64,000 nt of DNA from Candidatus Sodalis endolongispinus (lineage in GTDB: Bacteria > Pseudomonadota > Gammaproteobacteria > Enterobacterales > Enterobacteriaceae). The stretch covers positions 2,294,001-2,358,000 of the forward strand of contig NZ_JAFJYC010000001.1 of NCBI RefSeq assembly GCF_018777395.1, written 5' to 3'. Position numbers and translations under genes: made by a program. The notes beneath the pieces are model-generated. The model did not search any database and was not told where the DNA came from. It worked only from the letters and a program-made list of their open reading frames with translations. How positions within the stretch are numbered: the first letter of the stretch is position 1; each line of letters starts with the position of its first letter. Below, in pieces: positions 35,294 to 48,144 of the stretch.

Positions 35294-36207
35294 CCCTTGC
35301 TCCGGCCGGATTTACTCTCATTAACAAGTTCAGCAATCCCGCCAATGGTGCCGAGGAGATTACTGGCGTCCAGCGGCATCATAATGACTTTGCTGTTGTT
35401 GGCGGAGCCGATTTTTTGCAGCGCGTCGGTGTATTTCTGCGCCACGAAGTAATTGATCGCCTGAATATTCCCGGCAGCGATCGCCTCGGAGACCATCTGC
35501 GTGGCCCGCGCTTCCGCTTCGGCGGCGCGCTCACGGGCCTCGGCCTGTAAAAACGCCGACTGCCGCTCGCCCTCGGCCTTCAGGATCTGCGATTGTTTAT
35601 CCCCTTCCGCGCGCAGGATGGCCGACTGGCGCACCCCCTCCGCCTCTAGAATATCGGCGCGCTTGGTCCGCTCCGCTTTCATCTGGGCGTTCATCGCCGC
35701 AATCATTTCCGCCGGCGGCCGCACATCGCGGATCTCGACGCGGGTGACTTTGATCCCCCAGGGATTGGTCGCCTCGTCGACGATTTGCAGCAGCCGGACG
35801 TTAATGCTGTCGCGCTGAGACAGCATTTCGTCCAGCTCCATGGCGCCGAGCACGGTACGGATATTGGTCATGGTCAGATTGAGGATCGCCTGCTCAAGGT
35901 TACTGACTTCATAGGCCGCGCGCGCGGCATCCACCACCTGGATAAAACAGACGGCGTCGATAGTGACGTTGGCGTTATCCTTGGAGATGATCTCCTGGGA
36001 GGGGATATCCAGCACCTGTTCCATCATGTTGATTTTACGGCCGATGCGGTCCATAAACGGCACCACCAGGTTCAGACCGGGTGTCAGCGCCTGCGTAAAG
36101 CGACCGAATCGCTCTACCGTCCATTGGTAGCCATGCGGCACGATCTTGATACCCGCAGCGACTACGATAAGGGCGAGCACGACCAGAACGGGAATGACCA
36201 TTAACAT
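35290..36207 (-). CDS. qmcA: QmcA, SPFH/band-7 membrane protein
   Basis: QmcA is a stomatin/prohibitin-like protein anchored in the inner membrane by its N-terminal helix, proposed to support membrane quality control. The 305 residues match E. coli in length. Visible are the anchor, the band-7 core ([28 protein letters not shown]) and the coiled coil ([20 protein letters not shown]). An AAAGGAG site precedes the ATG. It is the only intact gene between ybaP and icd, although its operon partner ybbJ is broken. Confidence 0.94.
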   Translation of the reverse strand: MLMVIPVLVVLALIVVAAGIKIVPHGYQWTVERFGRFTQALTPGLNLVVPFMDRIGRKINMMEQVLDIPSQEIISKDNANVTIDAVCFIQVVDAARAAYEVSNLEQAILNLTMTNIRTVLGAMELDEMLSQRDSINVRLLQIVDEATNPWGIKVTRVEIRDVRPPAEMIAAMNAQMKAERTKRADILEAEGVRQSAILRAEGDKQSQILKAEGERQSAFLQAEARERAAEAEARATQMVSEAIAAGNIQAINYFVAQKYTDALQKIGSANNSKVIMMPLDASNLLGTIGGIAELVNESKSGRSKG

Positions 36208-36457
36208 AGGTGAAAGCTCCTTTTCATTTCCAGAGAATAACGCACCGGGCCGCCAGCTTGCCCCTTGCGGCGAGTCGCGTGTCGTAAAAGAGAAGATACA
36301 ACAAAGCGCGCCAGGTTACAGTGATTCGCGCAATAAAAGGGGCGGGATCATGCTATTGCAGGGCATCAGGCGCGTTATTTTGCGCTTTTGGCCGTGATCG
36401 GGGGAGAAGGAACGGCCAAAATAAGGCAGGCGGTACGCGCCTGCCTTGCGGAAAGGA

Positions 36458-37312
36458 TCAATACAGCAGAGAGTAAAGTTGGCGACGATATTTGCCCGCC
36501 AAGGCGTCGCCGGTGCCCAATGCCGCCAAAATATCCATCAGAATTTTACGCGCTTCGCCGGCGGCGGCGCCGAGATCGCTTTTCAAATGCCCCATCAACA
36601 GCGCCAGCGCTTCCTCATTACGGCCTACCTGATGAAGCTGCAGGGCCAACTGCACCGCCAGCGCGGCATCTTGCGGCGCATTTTGCACCTGCTGCTGCAA
36701 TTGTTGAATTTCTGGTGTGTCCGCCGCCTGACGCAGCAGTTCAATTTGCGCCAGCAGTCCCTGGTAACGGGTATCTTTATCCTGCAGCGGGAACTGGTCC
36801 AACACCGCCTGCGCATCGTCGGGACGATTCAACTGCAAATAGGTTTCCGCCAGCAGCAGACCGGCCTCGCTGGCGGGCTTGGGTTCCTGCCATAACGCTT
36901 TCAAAAGCGGCAGCGCCCCGGCGAAGTCCCCGGCCTGCACCAGCGACGTAGCCTCCTGCAATTGCAGCTCGGCCGGATCCGGCAGAGCACGGGTCAATAA
37001 TTCGCGCACCGCGTCTTCCGGTTGCAGGCCTTGAAAACCGTCCAGCGGCTGGCCATCCTTGAACAAATACACCGTGGGGATGGCACGCAGCCCGAATTGG
37101 GCGGCGACATGCTGCTGTTCGTCGCAGTCGACCTTCGCCAGCACAAATTACCCGGCGTATTCCTGCGCCAGCTTGTCCAGCACCGGCGTCAATTGCTCGC
37201 AGTGCGGACTGCGCTGGGACCAGAAATAGAACAGCACCGGTACCTGCATGGATTGCTCCAGCGTTTGCTGCAGGTTGGTTTCGTTAATTTCAACTACCGT
37301 GGCGTTTAACAT
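36458..37312 (-). pseudogene. cnoX: CnoX (YbbN), thioredoxin-TPR chaperedoxin, nonsense mutation
   Basis: CnoX combines a thioredoxin-like domain with TPR repeats and protects substrates from oxidation before passing them to GroEL. The start is the ATG at 37312 ([20 protein letters not shown]). The thioredoxin site reads SQRSPHC, close to the E. coli SERSQHC. Codon 55 is TAA (37148-37150), between QEYAG and FVLAKVDC. The rest, including [10 protein letters not shown], the TPR part and the end [13 protein letters not shown], is open in the same frame. Total length would be 284 residues, as in E. coli. A downstream restart would lack half the thioredoxin fold. Confidence 0.9.
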
Positions 37313-37363
37313 GAAATTTCTCTCAATGGTTTTGGCAATACATGAGGGCGGTGATGCCGCGCT

Positions 37364-38138
37364 TCAATGTTTGCCGCGTAAAATCCTATCCAGCCAGCGC
37401 CCGGGCAGGACGCGACGCAACCACGACATAGCGTGCGCCACCAGGGTAACCGGATAACGTAATCTGGCCCGGGGACTTTCCAGTGCATGGCGCAATTTTG
37501 GCAACACGGCCTCCGGCGGCAGCGTAAATCGCCGGGCGATGCCGGGCTTGGTCACCCGCTGATCCGCCCGGTTATGGGTCAGGTTCGTGCTAAAAGACGT
37601 GGCGATCGGACCCGGTTCAATCAGGCTGACCTGCACGCCGCTGCCGTGTAACTCCATGCGTAATGTATCCGACCACGCTTCCAGGGCGAATTTGGAGGCG
37701 GCATAGGCGCCCCGGCCCGGCGTGCAAATAAGCCCCATGATCGAACTGGTATGAATAATCCGCCCCTCGCCATGAGGTACCATGGCAGGCAGCAGCCGCT
37801 GGGTCAATTGATGAATGCCGAACAGATTGGCGGAAAATTGCTGCTCCAACTGGCGACGACTCAGGGTCGCCAGCGCACCGTACATGCCGTAACCGGCATT
37901 GTTGAACAGCCCGTACAGCCGGCTGCCGGTCAGCCGTAGCACCTCATCGGCGGCGGCGTCAACGCTTGCGGGATTGTCCAAATCCAGCGTCAGCGCCTCA
38001 AAGCCCTCCGCCGCCAGCCGCGCCGCGTCCTGCGCCTGACGGCAGGCGGCCAATACCCGGTATCCGCGCGCGCAAATACCGGGCTGCCGCCAGGCCGATG
38101 CCGCTGGAGCAACCGGTAATCAGCACGGCTTTTTGCAT
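37364..38138 (-). pseudogene. ybbO: YbbO, short-chain dehydrogenase, frameshifted
   Basis: YbbO is an SDR-family NADPH-dependent aldehyde reductase. The start MQKAVLITGCSSGIGLAAAR (ATG at 38138) carries the cofactor-binding TGxxxGIG motif. It is in a different frame from the body (AACRQAQDAARLAAEG onward, with NNAGYGMYG and the catalytic GAYAASK). The shift lies in an alternating CG run at 38065-38072, equal to +1 or -2 bases. The long second frame alone lacks the cofactor-binding glycines. Confidence 0.87.
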
Positions 38139-38166
38139 AACTTTACCCAACTATCGCTCTCCTTGC

Positions 38167-38804
38167 CTATGATTCATGTTTAAGTAAAGGCAACAGGCGG
38201 TCCGCCATCCATTGCGCGATGAAAGGTTGAGCGTCCGGGTTGGGATGAATGCCGTCGTCCTGCATCCACTCCGGCCGCAGATAGATTTGTTCCATAAAAA
38301 CGGTATTAAAGGAACGGCATACCGGCTCGCCAGTCTGGGATATATGGCGCTAAAGGTTTCCGTATAGCGCTTGCCATAATTTGGCGGCAGGCGAATTTGC
38401 ATCAGTAGTGGCTGCGCGCCCGCCTGTTGGCTTAAGGTAATCGCTTTGACCAAATCTTGTTCTATCTGCGGCGGTGAGAAACCGCGCAGACCATCATTCC
38501 CGCCCAGATCGATGACCACCCAGCGTGGCTTATGCTCGCGCAGCAGCGCCGGCAGGCGGGCTACGCCCTGGGTGGCAGTATCACCGCTGATGCTGGCATT
38601 GACCACATTGATAGCGTTATCGTCCTGCTGCCAGCGCGCGGCCAACAGCGCGGGCCAGGCGCGTGCTGCGGGCATCCGGTAACCGGCGCTCAGACTGTCG
38701 CCCAGAACCAAAAGCGTATCGGCGGCCAGAGCCCGTACGCTCACCAGACTCAACAGAATAAGGAAAGGGAAATGCCAGCGGAAAACGTTCTTGAAGTTCA
38801 TCAT
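38167..38804 (-). pseudogene. tesA: TesA, periplasmic thioesterase/lysophospholipase, frameshifted
   Basis: TesA (protease I, lysophospholipase L1) is a GDSL hydrolase of the periplasm. The start MMNFKNVFRWHFPFLILLSL gives a signal peptide, and LVLGDSLSAGYRM holds the nucleophilic serine. A T6-to-T5 change at 38298-38302 shifts the frame after AVPLIPF. The true frame continues MEQIYLRPEWMQDDGIHPNP to KHES and a stop at 38167. The catalytic Asp and His (DDGIHPN) lie past the shift, so the product is dead. The 5' end overlaps ybbA on the opposite strand by 33 bases. Confidence 0.9.
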
Positions 38805-39459
38805 CTTAGTAAGCACGTCGGTCAGGGTGAACACCATATCTCCATCCTTACCGGAGTTGAGCTGGTTGTCAAACCCGCGCAAACAATAGCGCTGATTGGC
38901 GAATCCGGTTCCGGTAAATCGACGCTACTTGGGATCCTGGCCGGTCTTGACGACGGTAGCGACGGCGCCGTGCATTTGCTGGGGCACAGTCTGACGGCGC
39001 TGAATGAAGAACGTCGCGCCGCGCTGCGCGCCCGCCATATTGGCTTCGTCTTTCAGTCGTTCATGCTGGTACCCACCTTGACGGCGCTGGAGAACGTGCA
39101 ATTGCCGGCGCTGCTTAGAGGTGAGGGTGAGCGTCAAAGCCAGCGAACAGGCGGTGGCCTTGTTAACGCAGCTGGGACTGGGACAGCGCTTATCCCATTT
39201 ACCGGCGCAACTTTACGGCGGCGAACAGCAGCGGGTGGCGCTGGCGCGCGCCTTCAGCGGCCGGCCACAAATTCTGTTCGCCGACGAACCGACCGGTAAT
39301 CTGGACCGGACCACCGGCGATCGCATCGCCGACGAGCTGTTTAGCCTGAAACAGGATTTCGCCACTACCCTTATTCTGGTCACGCACGACCGGCAACTGG
39401 CCGCGCGCTGTGAACGCCGACTGCGTTTGCAGGACGGCCGGTTGGAGGAAGTGGCATGA
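38772..39459 (+). pseudogene. ybbA: YbbA, ABC transporter ATPase, frameshifted
   Basis: YbbA is the ATPase of the MacB/LolD-type YbbAP system. It starts at ATG 38772 (MPAENVLEVHHLSKHVGQGE). Walker A (GESGSGKST) and HIGFVFQSFMLVPT are in the first frame. Near 39122-39130 an extra base (or loss of two) in GGTGAGGGTG shifts the frame after LLRGE. The second frame carries the signature (LYGGEQQRVALARA, with Tyr for the usual Ser), Walker B (ILFADEPTGNLD) and the H-loop. The end overlaps the ybbP start by four bases. Confidence 0.88.
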
Positions 39460-41705
39460 TAGCTCGCTGGTTCTGGCGCGAATGGCGAACTCCCTCCATG
39501 TTAATCGTCTGGCTGGCGCTGACCTTGCCGGTAGCCTGCGTGCTGGCGCTGGGAACGCTGAGCGATCGGATGGAAAAAGGGCTAAACCAGCAAAGCCGCG
39601 ATTTCTTGGCCGGCGATCGGGTGCTGCGCGCGGCGCGGCCGGTGGATGAACGCTGGCTTTCTCAGGCCGCCGCCGACGGACTGACGTTCAGCCGGCAGTT
39701 GACGTTTATGACCATGACCTTTGCCGGTGATGCGGCGCAATTGGCCCGGGTAAAGGCCGCCGACGGCAATTACCCGCTGTATGGCGCCTTGCTGACCCGA
39801 CCGGCCAATCTGCGCCCGGCTGCGGGAGAGGTGTTGGTGGCGCCGCGGCTGCTGGCGCTGAAAAGGGGCGATTCCCTGGAGGTGGGCGACACGACGCTGC
39901 GGGTGGAGTGCTGCGCGAACCGGACAGTGGCTTTAACCCGTTTCAAACCGCCCCGGGCATCATCAATACCGCCGACGTGGAGAAAACCGGCGCCGTACAG
40001 CCTGGCGGCCGTGTCACCTGGAGTTATATGTTCGCCGGCGGACCCGAGCCACTGCAACGCTTCGAGGACTGGCTGACGCCGCAGTTGAAAGCCGATCAGC
40101 GCTGGTACAGCCGGGATGAATCGAGAGGCGCCCTAAATCGTTCCATGGAACGTTCACAGTATTTTCTGCTACTGTCGGCGCTACTCACCCTCGGCGCCGG
40201 CCGACGTTCGCTGTTGAAGCTGATTATTGGCCAGTGGCTGGCGCTGCTGGTATTTTCGGCGGTGTGTGGCGCGCTGACCGGTCTGGCGTTCGAGACGGTG
40301 CTGATAAAACTCCTGGCGCCGGTGTTGCCGGGTAAGCTACCGCTCGCCGGCGTATGGCCCTGGCTGTGGTCGTTAGGTTCATTGGTAGTGATCTCGTTGT
40401 TGGTGGGGTTGCGTCCTTACCGCCAACTGCTGGCCACTCGCCCGCTGCGCGTACTGCGCCGCGATACGTTATCGGCCGTCTGGCCGCTGCGCTATTACCT
40501 GCCGGCGGTGCTGGCGCTGGTGTTGGCCTGCGTCGGGTGGGGGGCGCTGCTGTTATTGCGGCGGCTGACGTTGCGTCGTCTCACCCTGCGGCTGGCGGTC
40601 AATCGTTTACTGCGTCAGCCTTGGGTGACACAGAGTCAATTGGCGGCGTTTTCCCTGTCGTTTATGTTGCTCTGCCTGCTGTTAGTGATGCGCGGCGACC
40701 TGCTAGAGCGCTGGCAACAGCAATTGCCGCCGGAAAGCCCCAACTATTTCCTGTTGAATATGACCGGCGAACAGGTGGATCCGGTACAACAATTTTTGCA
40801 GCAGGGCGGCGTGATGCCCGGCGTGTTTTATCCGGTGGTGCGCGCCCGGCTGACCGCCATTAATGATCGCAGCGCGACCGACATCATTAAACCGGACGAT
40901 CCGGGTGGCCCCACGGTCAACCGGGAGTTGAACCTGACCTGGCTGCGCGCGTTGCCCGATCATAACCCGCTGGTGGCGGGCCGCTGGCCGCCGCGCGCGG
41001 GAGAGGTTTCAATGAAACAGGGGGGTGGCGAAGGATCTGGGCGTTGGCATCGGCGATCGCTTGACCTTCACCGGCGACACCCAATCTTTTACCGCCACGG
41101 TATCCAGCCTGCGGAAAGTGGATTGGGAAAGTCTGCGGCCGAATTTTTTCTTCATATTTCCGCCTGGGGGACTGGACGGGCAGCCGCAAACCTGGCTGAC
41201 CAGTTTTCGCTACCACGGTAACGAGCAATGGGTGACCCAATTGACGCGCCAATTTCCTACGCTGAGCCTGCTGGATATCGGCGCGATGCTGCAGCAGATA
41301 AGCCAGGTGTTGCAACAGGTCAGCCGGGCGCTGGAAATTATGGTGATATTGGTGCTGCTGTGCGGCGGGCTGCTACTGACGGCGCAGGTGCAGGTCGGCA
41401 TGCGCCAGCGCCAGCAGGAATTGGTGGTTTACCGGACACTGGGCGCCAGCCGCAAATTGCTGCGCGCGACGTTGCGGAATGAATTCGCCTTACTGGGGCT
41501 GGTCGCGGGAGCGGTCGCCGCTATCGGCGCCTAGGCGGCGCTAATGCTGCTACAGTGGCGGGTGTTCGATTTTCCCCCCAGGCCAGATCCTTATCTTTGG
41601 TTGGCGCTGCCGCTTGGCGGTATGCTGGTCTTGTCGCTGCTCGGTACCCTGCTTGGCGCCCGTCTGGTGCAGAGAAGAGGGCTACTTGGTCAGGATTTTG
41701 GCTAG
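39456..41705 (+). pseudogene. ybbP: YbbP, MacB/FtsX-type permease, multiply broken
   Basis: YbbP is the large permease (804 residues in E. coli) paired with YbbA. The N-terminus MIARWFWREWRTPSMLIVWL is normal. Frame changes occur near 39908 (before REPDSGFNPFQ) and near 41020 (before AKDLGVGIGDRLTF). Internal stretches are missing: about 28 residues between LLSALLTL and GAGRR, and a longer piece around YYLPAVLALVL. Codon TAG at 41532-41534 replaces Glu in AAIGAE. The frame then runs to QRRGLLGQDFG at 41705. It is the most degraded gene of the window and cannot function. Confidence 0.92.
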
Positions 41706-42026
41706 GCTTTTACATTATGCTAACATTATAGCAACAAAAAATAATCAGCAGAGTGACAACTGGGTTGACAGGGCCCGGCCACCTGCTGCACAGTAACGGC
41801 CTGTCGTCACACTACAACGTAAATAGGTCCGCCAATTACGCAGAGGTTATCAGCCAGCGATCTCCGCCACTTCGCAGAATCACTCTGCCCACTTAGCAGC
41901 AGGAAGTGTTATCCGGAAAACCCGCGTTTCCGCTGATGCTCCCAATGGGTGTCAACGGTGAACGCAACGGTTCGGCACTCTTCAGATAGTTGCAATCGCT
42001 ATGAGAGAGAGGAGTTAACGTAATAA
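41706..42026. other. 321-base gap upstream of icd
   Basis: No gene, RNA or clear promoter is seen. In E. coli the DNA after ybbP holds rhs and glyoxylate/allantoin genes, none of which are present. A GAGAGAGGAG ribosome site lies just before the icd start. Confidence 0.5.
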
Positions 42027-44258
<2,232 letters not shown>

Positions 44259-44264
44259 GCAAGG

Positions 44265-44288
44265 CCGCCGGGCAGCCCTGCCCGGCGG
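44265..44288. terminator. Hairpin between convergent icd and purK
   Basis: CCGCCGGGCAG and CTGCCCGGCGG form an 11-bp perfect inverted repeat with a 2-base centre. It lies 7 bases past the icd stop and 9 bases before the purK end. It could serve both strands, but no T tract is present. Confidence 0.55.
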
Positions 44289-44296
44289 AGCCATCC

Positions 44297-45368
44297 TCAG
44301 TCTGCCAGTATTTGTCTCGCCAAGCGGATGCCGTGTTCGTATGCCGCCGGCAACAGCGTCATCAACTGCTGCAGACTGCGGCTGAGTGCCTTGCCATTGG
44401 GATGGCACAGGTTCAGGTGCCCGACCTTGCGCCCGGCGCGGACCTCTTTTTCGTACCAATGCAAATGGACCAGCGGGTCCGTCAGCCAGTCGATGTTGAC
44501 CTCGCTGCCTATCACATTCACCATCACCGCGGGCGCGCTGACGACCGGCGCCGGCAGCGGCAGCCGCCCCAGAATGGCGCGCAAATGCAGCTCAAATTGA
44601 CTGATGGAAGCGCCGTTTTGCGTCCAGTGGCAGCTGTTATGTACCCGCGGCGCCAGTTCATTGATAAGTAACCGATCGCCGACGATAAAACACTCCATCG
44701 CCATCACGCCGACATAGTCCAGTTCGTGCAGGATAGCGCCGAGCATAGTTTCCGCCTGCCGTTGCAGGCCGCTGTCCGGGGTGGGAAACGCAACGCTGGC
44801 GCGCAGAATGCCATCCTGGTGGACATTATTGGTTAGCGGGTAAAAAACCTGAGCGCCGTCGGCGGAACGCGCACCCACCAGCGACACTTCGCCGTCAAAG
44901 GCGATCCCCTGCTCGACGATGCAGGTGCCGTAGCAGTCCTGGGGCAGGGCGGCCTCGTCTCCTGGATGAAGCCGCCATTGCCCGCGACCGTCATAGCCGC
45001 CCACCCGGCGTTTGACAATCGCCAGACTGCCGAAGGAAACAAACACCTCCGGCCATTGGGCGGCGCCGGTCAGCGGATCCCAGGGGGCAGTCGCCAGGCG
45101 CAACTGATCCAGCAGCAGCTTTTGCGTTAACCGGTCGGCCAGCCGGGGAAAAATATCACGGTTGAAAGCCATTGTGACGCGCCAGTTCGCGGGTGAGGGC
45201 GGTCTCTGGCCAGCGCTCGATTTCGGCGGTGATGACACTTTGCTGGAACGGGACGGAGGCGGGTTCGGCATCGAGGCCGACCGGAAACACCGCGATACCC
45301 AGCGGCTCGCCGGCTTGCCGCAGCATCCGACCCAATTGGCCGTTGCCCAGCACGCAGACCGGCTTCAT
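44297..45368 (-). pseudogene. purK: PurK, N5-CAIR synthetase, frameshifted
   Basis: PurK carboxylates AIR to N5-CAIR with ATP and bicarbonate. The N-terminus [20 protein letters not shown] is in one frame and stops at RHNGFQP; the rest (FNRDIFPRLADRLTQKLLLD onward) is in another. Two bases are missing at about 45163-45166, where E. coli has FVNRD. The ATP-grasp part is present (GYDGRGQWRL, MAMECFIVGDRLLINELAPR), but HNSGHWTQNG reads HNSCHWTQNG. The start overlaps the purE stop by four bases, so the pair was an operon. Confidence 0.88.
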
Positions 45369-45874
45369 GCCTGTTCCCTCGGATCGGGATGGCTCAGCAC
45401 CTCATCGGTTTGCTGTTGGCGCCACTGGCTCAGACGTCCGGCCAGCGCGGTATCATGCAGCGCTAAAATCTGGGCGGCCAACAGGGCGGCGTTGGCGGCG
45501 CCGGCTTTGCCGATGGCCAGGGTGCCGACCGGGATGCCGCGCGGCATTTGTACGATAGAATACAGGCTGTCCACGCCGCTTAGCGCCGCGCTTTGCACCG
45601 GCACACCCAATACCGGTACCAGAGTCTTGGCCGCCAGCATACCCGGCAGATGCGCCGCGCCGCCCGCGCCGGCAATAATCACCGCATACCCGTTGGCTGC
45701 CGCCTGCTCAGCGAAGCTGAATAACTTATCCGGCGTATGGTGCGCTGAGACGATTTCCGCATTAAAAGGAACGTGCAGCGCGGTGAGAATTTCCGCGGCA
45801 AATTGCAGGGTGCTCCAATCGCTTTGGGAGCCCATGACAATGGCTATTTTTGCCGTGGCGAGGGTGGATTGCAT
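45365..45874 (-). CDS. purE: PurE, N5-CAIR mutase, with altered active-site motif
   Basis: PurE moves the carboxyl group of N5-CAIR to C4, giving CAIR, in purine synthesis. The 169-residue frame is full length. [27 protein letters not shown] and [20 protein letters not shown] are conserved. The motif SAHRTPDK reads SAHHTPDK: catalytic His45 is kept, but the invariant Arg46 is His (a G-to-A change). Because its partner purK is broken, the pathway step depends on this protein and on spontaneous carboxylation. Activity is doubtful. Confidence 0.9.
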   Translation of the reverse strand: MQSTLATAKIAIVMGSQSDWSTLQFAAEILTALHVPFNAEIVSAHHTPDKLFSFAEQAAANGYAVIIAGAGGAAHLPGMLAAKTLVPVLGVPVQSAALSGVDSLYSIVQMPRGIPVGTLAIGKAGAANAALLAAQILALHDTALAGRLSQWRQQQTDEVLSHPDPREQA

Positions 45875-46107
45875 ACGCGTTGTGCTCCTGTGATCATAAT
45901 GTCGGCATTGCTAGCAGACCGTGCGGCCTGATTATCCTAGCGTAGAGCATATCGTGGGTCTACAGGGAGGAAAACGGTTGCGTAGCCGCCGGCGGCGATT
46001 TAGCCTCATGAAAAACCGCGCCGCGCAGCCTAACATGCAGCCCACGGTTTCATTCACTAACGACCTTGCCACCGCAGCTGCGGGCAGGGATTAACGAGAC
46101 ATAGCTT

Positions 46108-46530
46108 ATGGAAAATAACCTAAAGGAAAATGCAGCGCTTGCGGCAAAGTATCCGGGCGCAGCATTCTGGGCATTCGGCGACAGCGCGGACATGGCCGAC
46201 GAATTAGGGACGCTGGTCGCAGGCGGGATAAAAACCGCCACCTGCAGCGCGCTGGAGGCCTATCGGCAAGATGCAGCCTCGCCGCGCATTGGTGATTACA
46301 GCGTGATCCTTGACGGCCGTGAGCGCCCGCTGGCGGTTATCCGCCCCACCGCCCTGCGCCTCGTGCATTTTTGCGATGTGACGGCGGCAATGGCGGCCAA
46401 AGAAGGCGAAGGGGATCTCAGTTTGGCTTACTGGCGCGACGCGCACCGGGCATTTTTCACTCGCGCCGGCCGCTGGTCGGAGGAAATGGCGCTGGTGGTG
46501 GAAGAGTTTGTCGTGGTGGAAACGCTTTAG
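46108..46530 (+). CDS. ASCH-domain protein
   Basis: The 140-residue protein has the ASCH fold signature: FGDSADMADELGTLVAGGIK, followed by TATCSALEAY, PRIGDYSVILDGRERPLAVI and LSLAYWRDAHRAFFTRAG. ASCH domains resemble PUA domains and are thought to bind RNA or nucleotides; some members are N4-acetylcytidine amidohydrolases, but I see nothing that fixes an activity here. The ATG follows AGACATAGCTT, a weak ribosome site. The gene is intact and has no E. coli counterpart between purE and lpxH. Confidence 0.75.
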   Translation: MENNLKENAALAAKYPGAAFWAFGDSADMADELGTLVAGGIKTATCSALEAYRQDAASPRIGDYSVILDGRERPLAVIRPTALRLVHFCDVTAAMAAKEGEGDLSLAYWRDAHRAFFTRAGRWSEEMALVVEEFVVVETL

Positions 46531-46666
46531 CGTTTCTCCATGCGGCTTTGGGGTAATTCCTGCCGGCGTCGTAAGACCGGCGGCGCCGAAGGTAAGCAGG
46601 ACAGCAGACATAAGCTTATCGCTTCAGGGGAAGGAGAACGCCGCACGGGGTCACCGACGGCGGATT

Positions 46667-47386
46667 TCAGCCGCCGAAAGCAAACTCATGCAGCATCACG
46701 CCGCTGGTGGAAACCTCGATGGCCGATCCCTGATGGTGCCAGGCGCCCAGTACCGAACGACGGCGCTCCCCTGGCAGTTGATGTATCGCCGGCCGGTGGG
46801 TATGGCCATGGATCATCACCGTCGCGCCGGTATCCTCCATCACCGCCATAACCGTCTGCGCATTGACATCCATGATGTCGGCGGTTTTATCGGCGTTAGC
46901 GCGCTGGCTATTGGCACGCATCCTGTCGGCAATACGCAGCCGCAGCCGCAGCGGAAGGGACAAAAACAGCCGCTGTAGCCACCGCTGATGCACCCGTCGG
47001 CGAAAACGCTGATAGTCGTTATCGTCGGTGCACAGCGTGTCGCCATGCAAAATCACCACCCGCAACCCGTCTAGCTGCATCACCCGCTGGGCGGGCAATA
47101 GCGTCATGCCGCAGGCGGCGGCATAGCGCTTGCCGAGCAAGAAATCACGATTGCCGTGGATAAAATAGCAGGGAATGCCGCGCCTGGTCAGCGCCTGTAG
47201 CGCCATGGCTATCTCATGATGCAGCGGATTGGGATCGTCATCGCCTATCCACACCTCAAACAAATCGCCGAGAATGTACAGCGCTTGCGCGGCGATTGCG
47301 CGCGTGCGCAAAAAATGCAGAAAACCGGCGGTGATCGCCGGCTCTTGTGCGCAAAGATGAATATCCGCGACGAACAGGGTTGACAT
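46667..47386 (-). CDS. lpxH: LpxH, UDP-2,3-diacylglucosamine hydrolase
   Basis: LpxH cleaves UDP-2,3-diacylglucosamine to lipid X in lipid A synthesis. The metallophosphoesterase motifs are complete: [36 protein letters not shown] and HGHTHRPA. I chose ATG 47386 ([12 protein letters not shown]) by family; a start seven codons upstream is possible. Length is 239 residues against 240 in E. coli. It lies 10 bases downstream of ppiB in the same orientation. Confidence 0.94.
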   Translation of the reverse strand: MSTLFVADIHLCAQEPAITAGFLHFLRTRAIAAQALYILGDLFEVWIGDDDPNPLHHEIAMALQALTRRGIPCYFIHGNRDFLLGKRYAAACGMTLLPAQRVMQLDGLRVVILHGDTLCTDDNDYQRFRRRVHQRWLQRLFLSLPLRLRLRIADRMRANSQRANADKTADIMDVNAQTVMAVMEDTGATVMIHGHTHRPAIHQLPGERRRSVLGAWHHQGSAIEVSTSGVMLHEFAFGG

Positions 47387-47396
47387 GCGGGCGAGG

Positions 47397-47891
47397 TTAC
47401 TCCGCAACGGTCACATGGGTGATGATGACATCTTCTTTCGGGACGTCCTGATGCATGCCGCTGCGGCCGGTGGCCACACCTTTGATTTTGTCGACCACGT
47501 CCAGCCCCTCGGTCACTTCGGCGAAGACGCAGTATCCACAGCCGTCGGGGCGCTCGGAGCGGAAGTTAAGAAAGTCATTATCCACCACGTTGATAAAAAA
47601 TTGCGCCGTGGCGGAATGCGGATCGTTGGTACGGGCCATTGCCAGCGTACCGCGGTTGTTTTTCAGACCATTGTTGGCTTCGTTTTTCACCGGCGCCTCG
47701 GTATCTTTTTGCTCCATGCCGGGGACAAAACCGCCGCCCTGGATCATGAAGCCGTTAATCACGCGGTGGAAAATGGTGTTGTCATAAAACCCGCTGCGGC
47801 AATAATTGAGGAAATTCTCAACGGATAACGGCGCTTTGTCGGCAAAGGTTTTGATAACGATATCGCCGTGATTGGTATGTAAAGTGACCAT
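47397..47891 (-). CDS. ppiB: PpiB, cytosolic cyclophilin peptidyl-prolyl isomerase
   Basis: PpiB is the cytoplasmic cyclophilin B. The start at 47891 ([20 protein letters not shown]) matches E. coli and gives 164 residues. Cyclophilin active-site segments are present: [36 protein letters not shown] and [18 protein letters not shown]. It is divergent from cysS and co-directional with lpxH, as in E. coli. Confidence 0.95.
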   Translation of the reverse strand: MVTLHTNHGDIVIKTFADKAPLSVENFLNYCRSGFYDNTIFHRVINGFMIQGGGFVPGMEQKDTEAPVKNEANNGLKNNRGTLAMARTNDPHSATAQFFINVVDNDFLNFRSERPDGCGYCVFAEVTEGLDVVDKIKGVATGRSGMHQDVPKEDVIITHVTVAE

Positions 47892-48144
47892 AGTTAATGT
47901 CCTGAAAGTCTGATGAATTGCATTCATACAAAGTGTACGGGCAGATGGGTTTTATAGCATAACTCTGCCATAGAGTCAGCAACGGCCCACGGTTTCCCTT
48001 CCCGCGCCACGTCGACCACCGGTAATTCCGTGGCATACCCTTGCAATAGCTGCGGCTTCAGGGTTCAATACCCAGTTAGGTTTATTGACCTTTACCGCTG
48101 GGCGCTCTACACGCGTAATCTGCAGACACATGGAATGATTTTCG

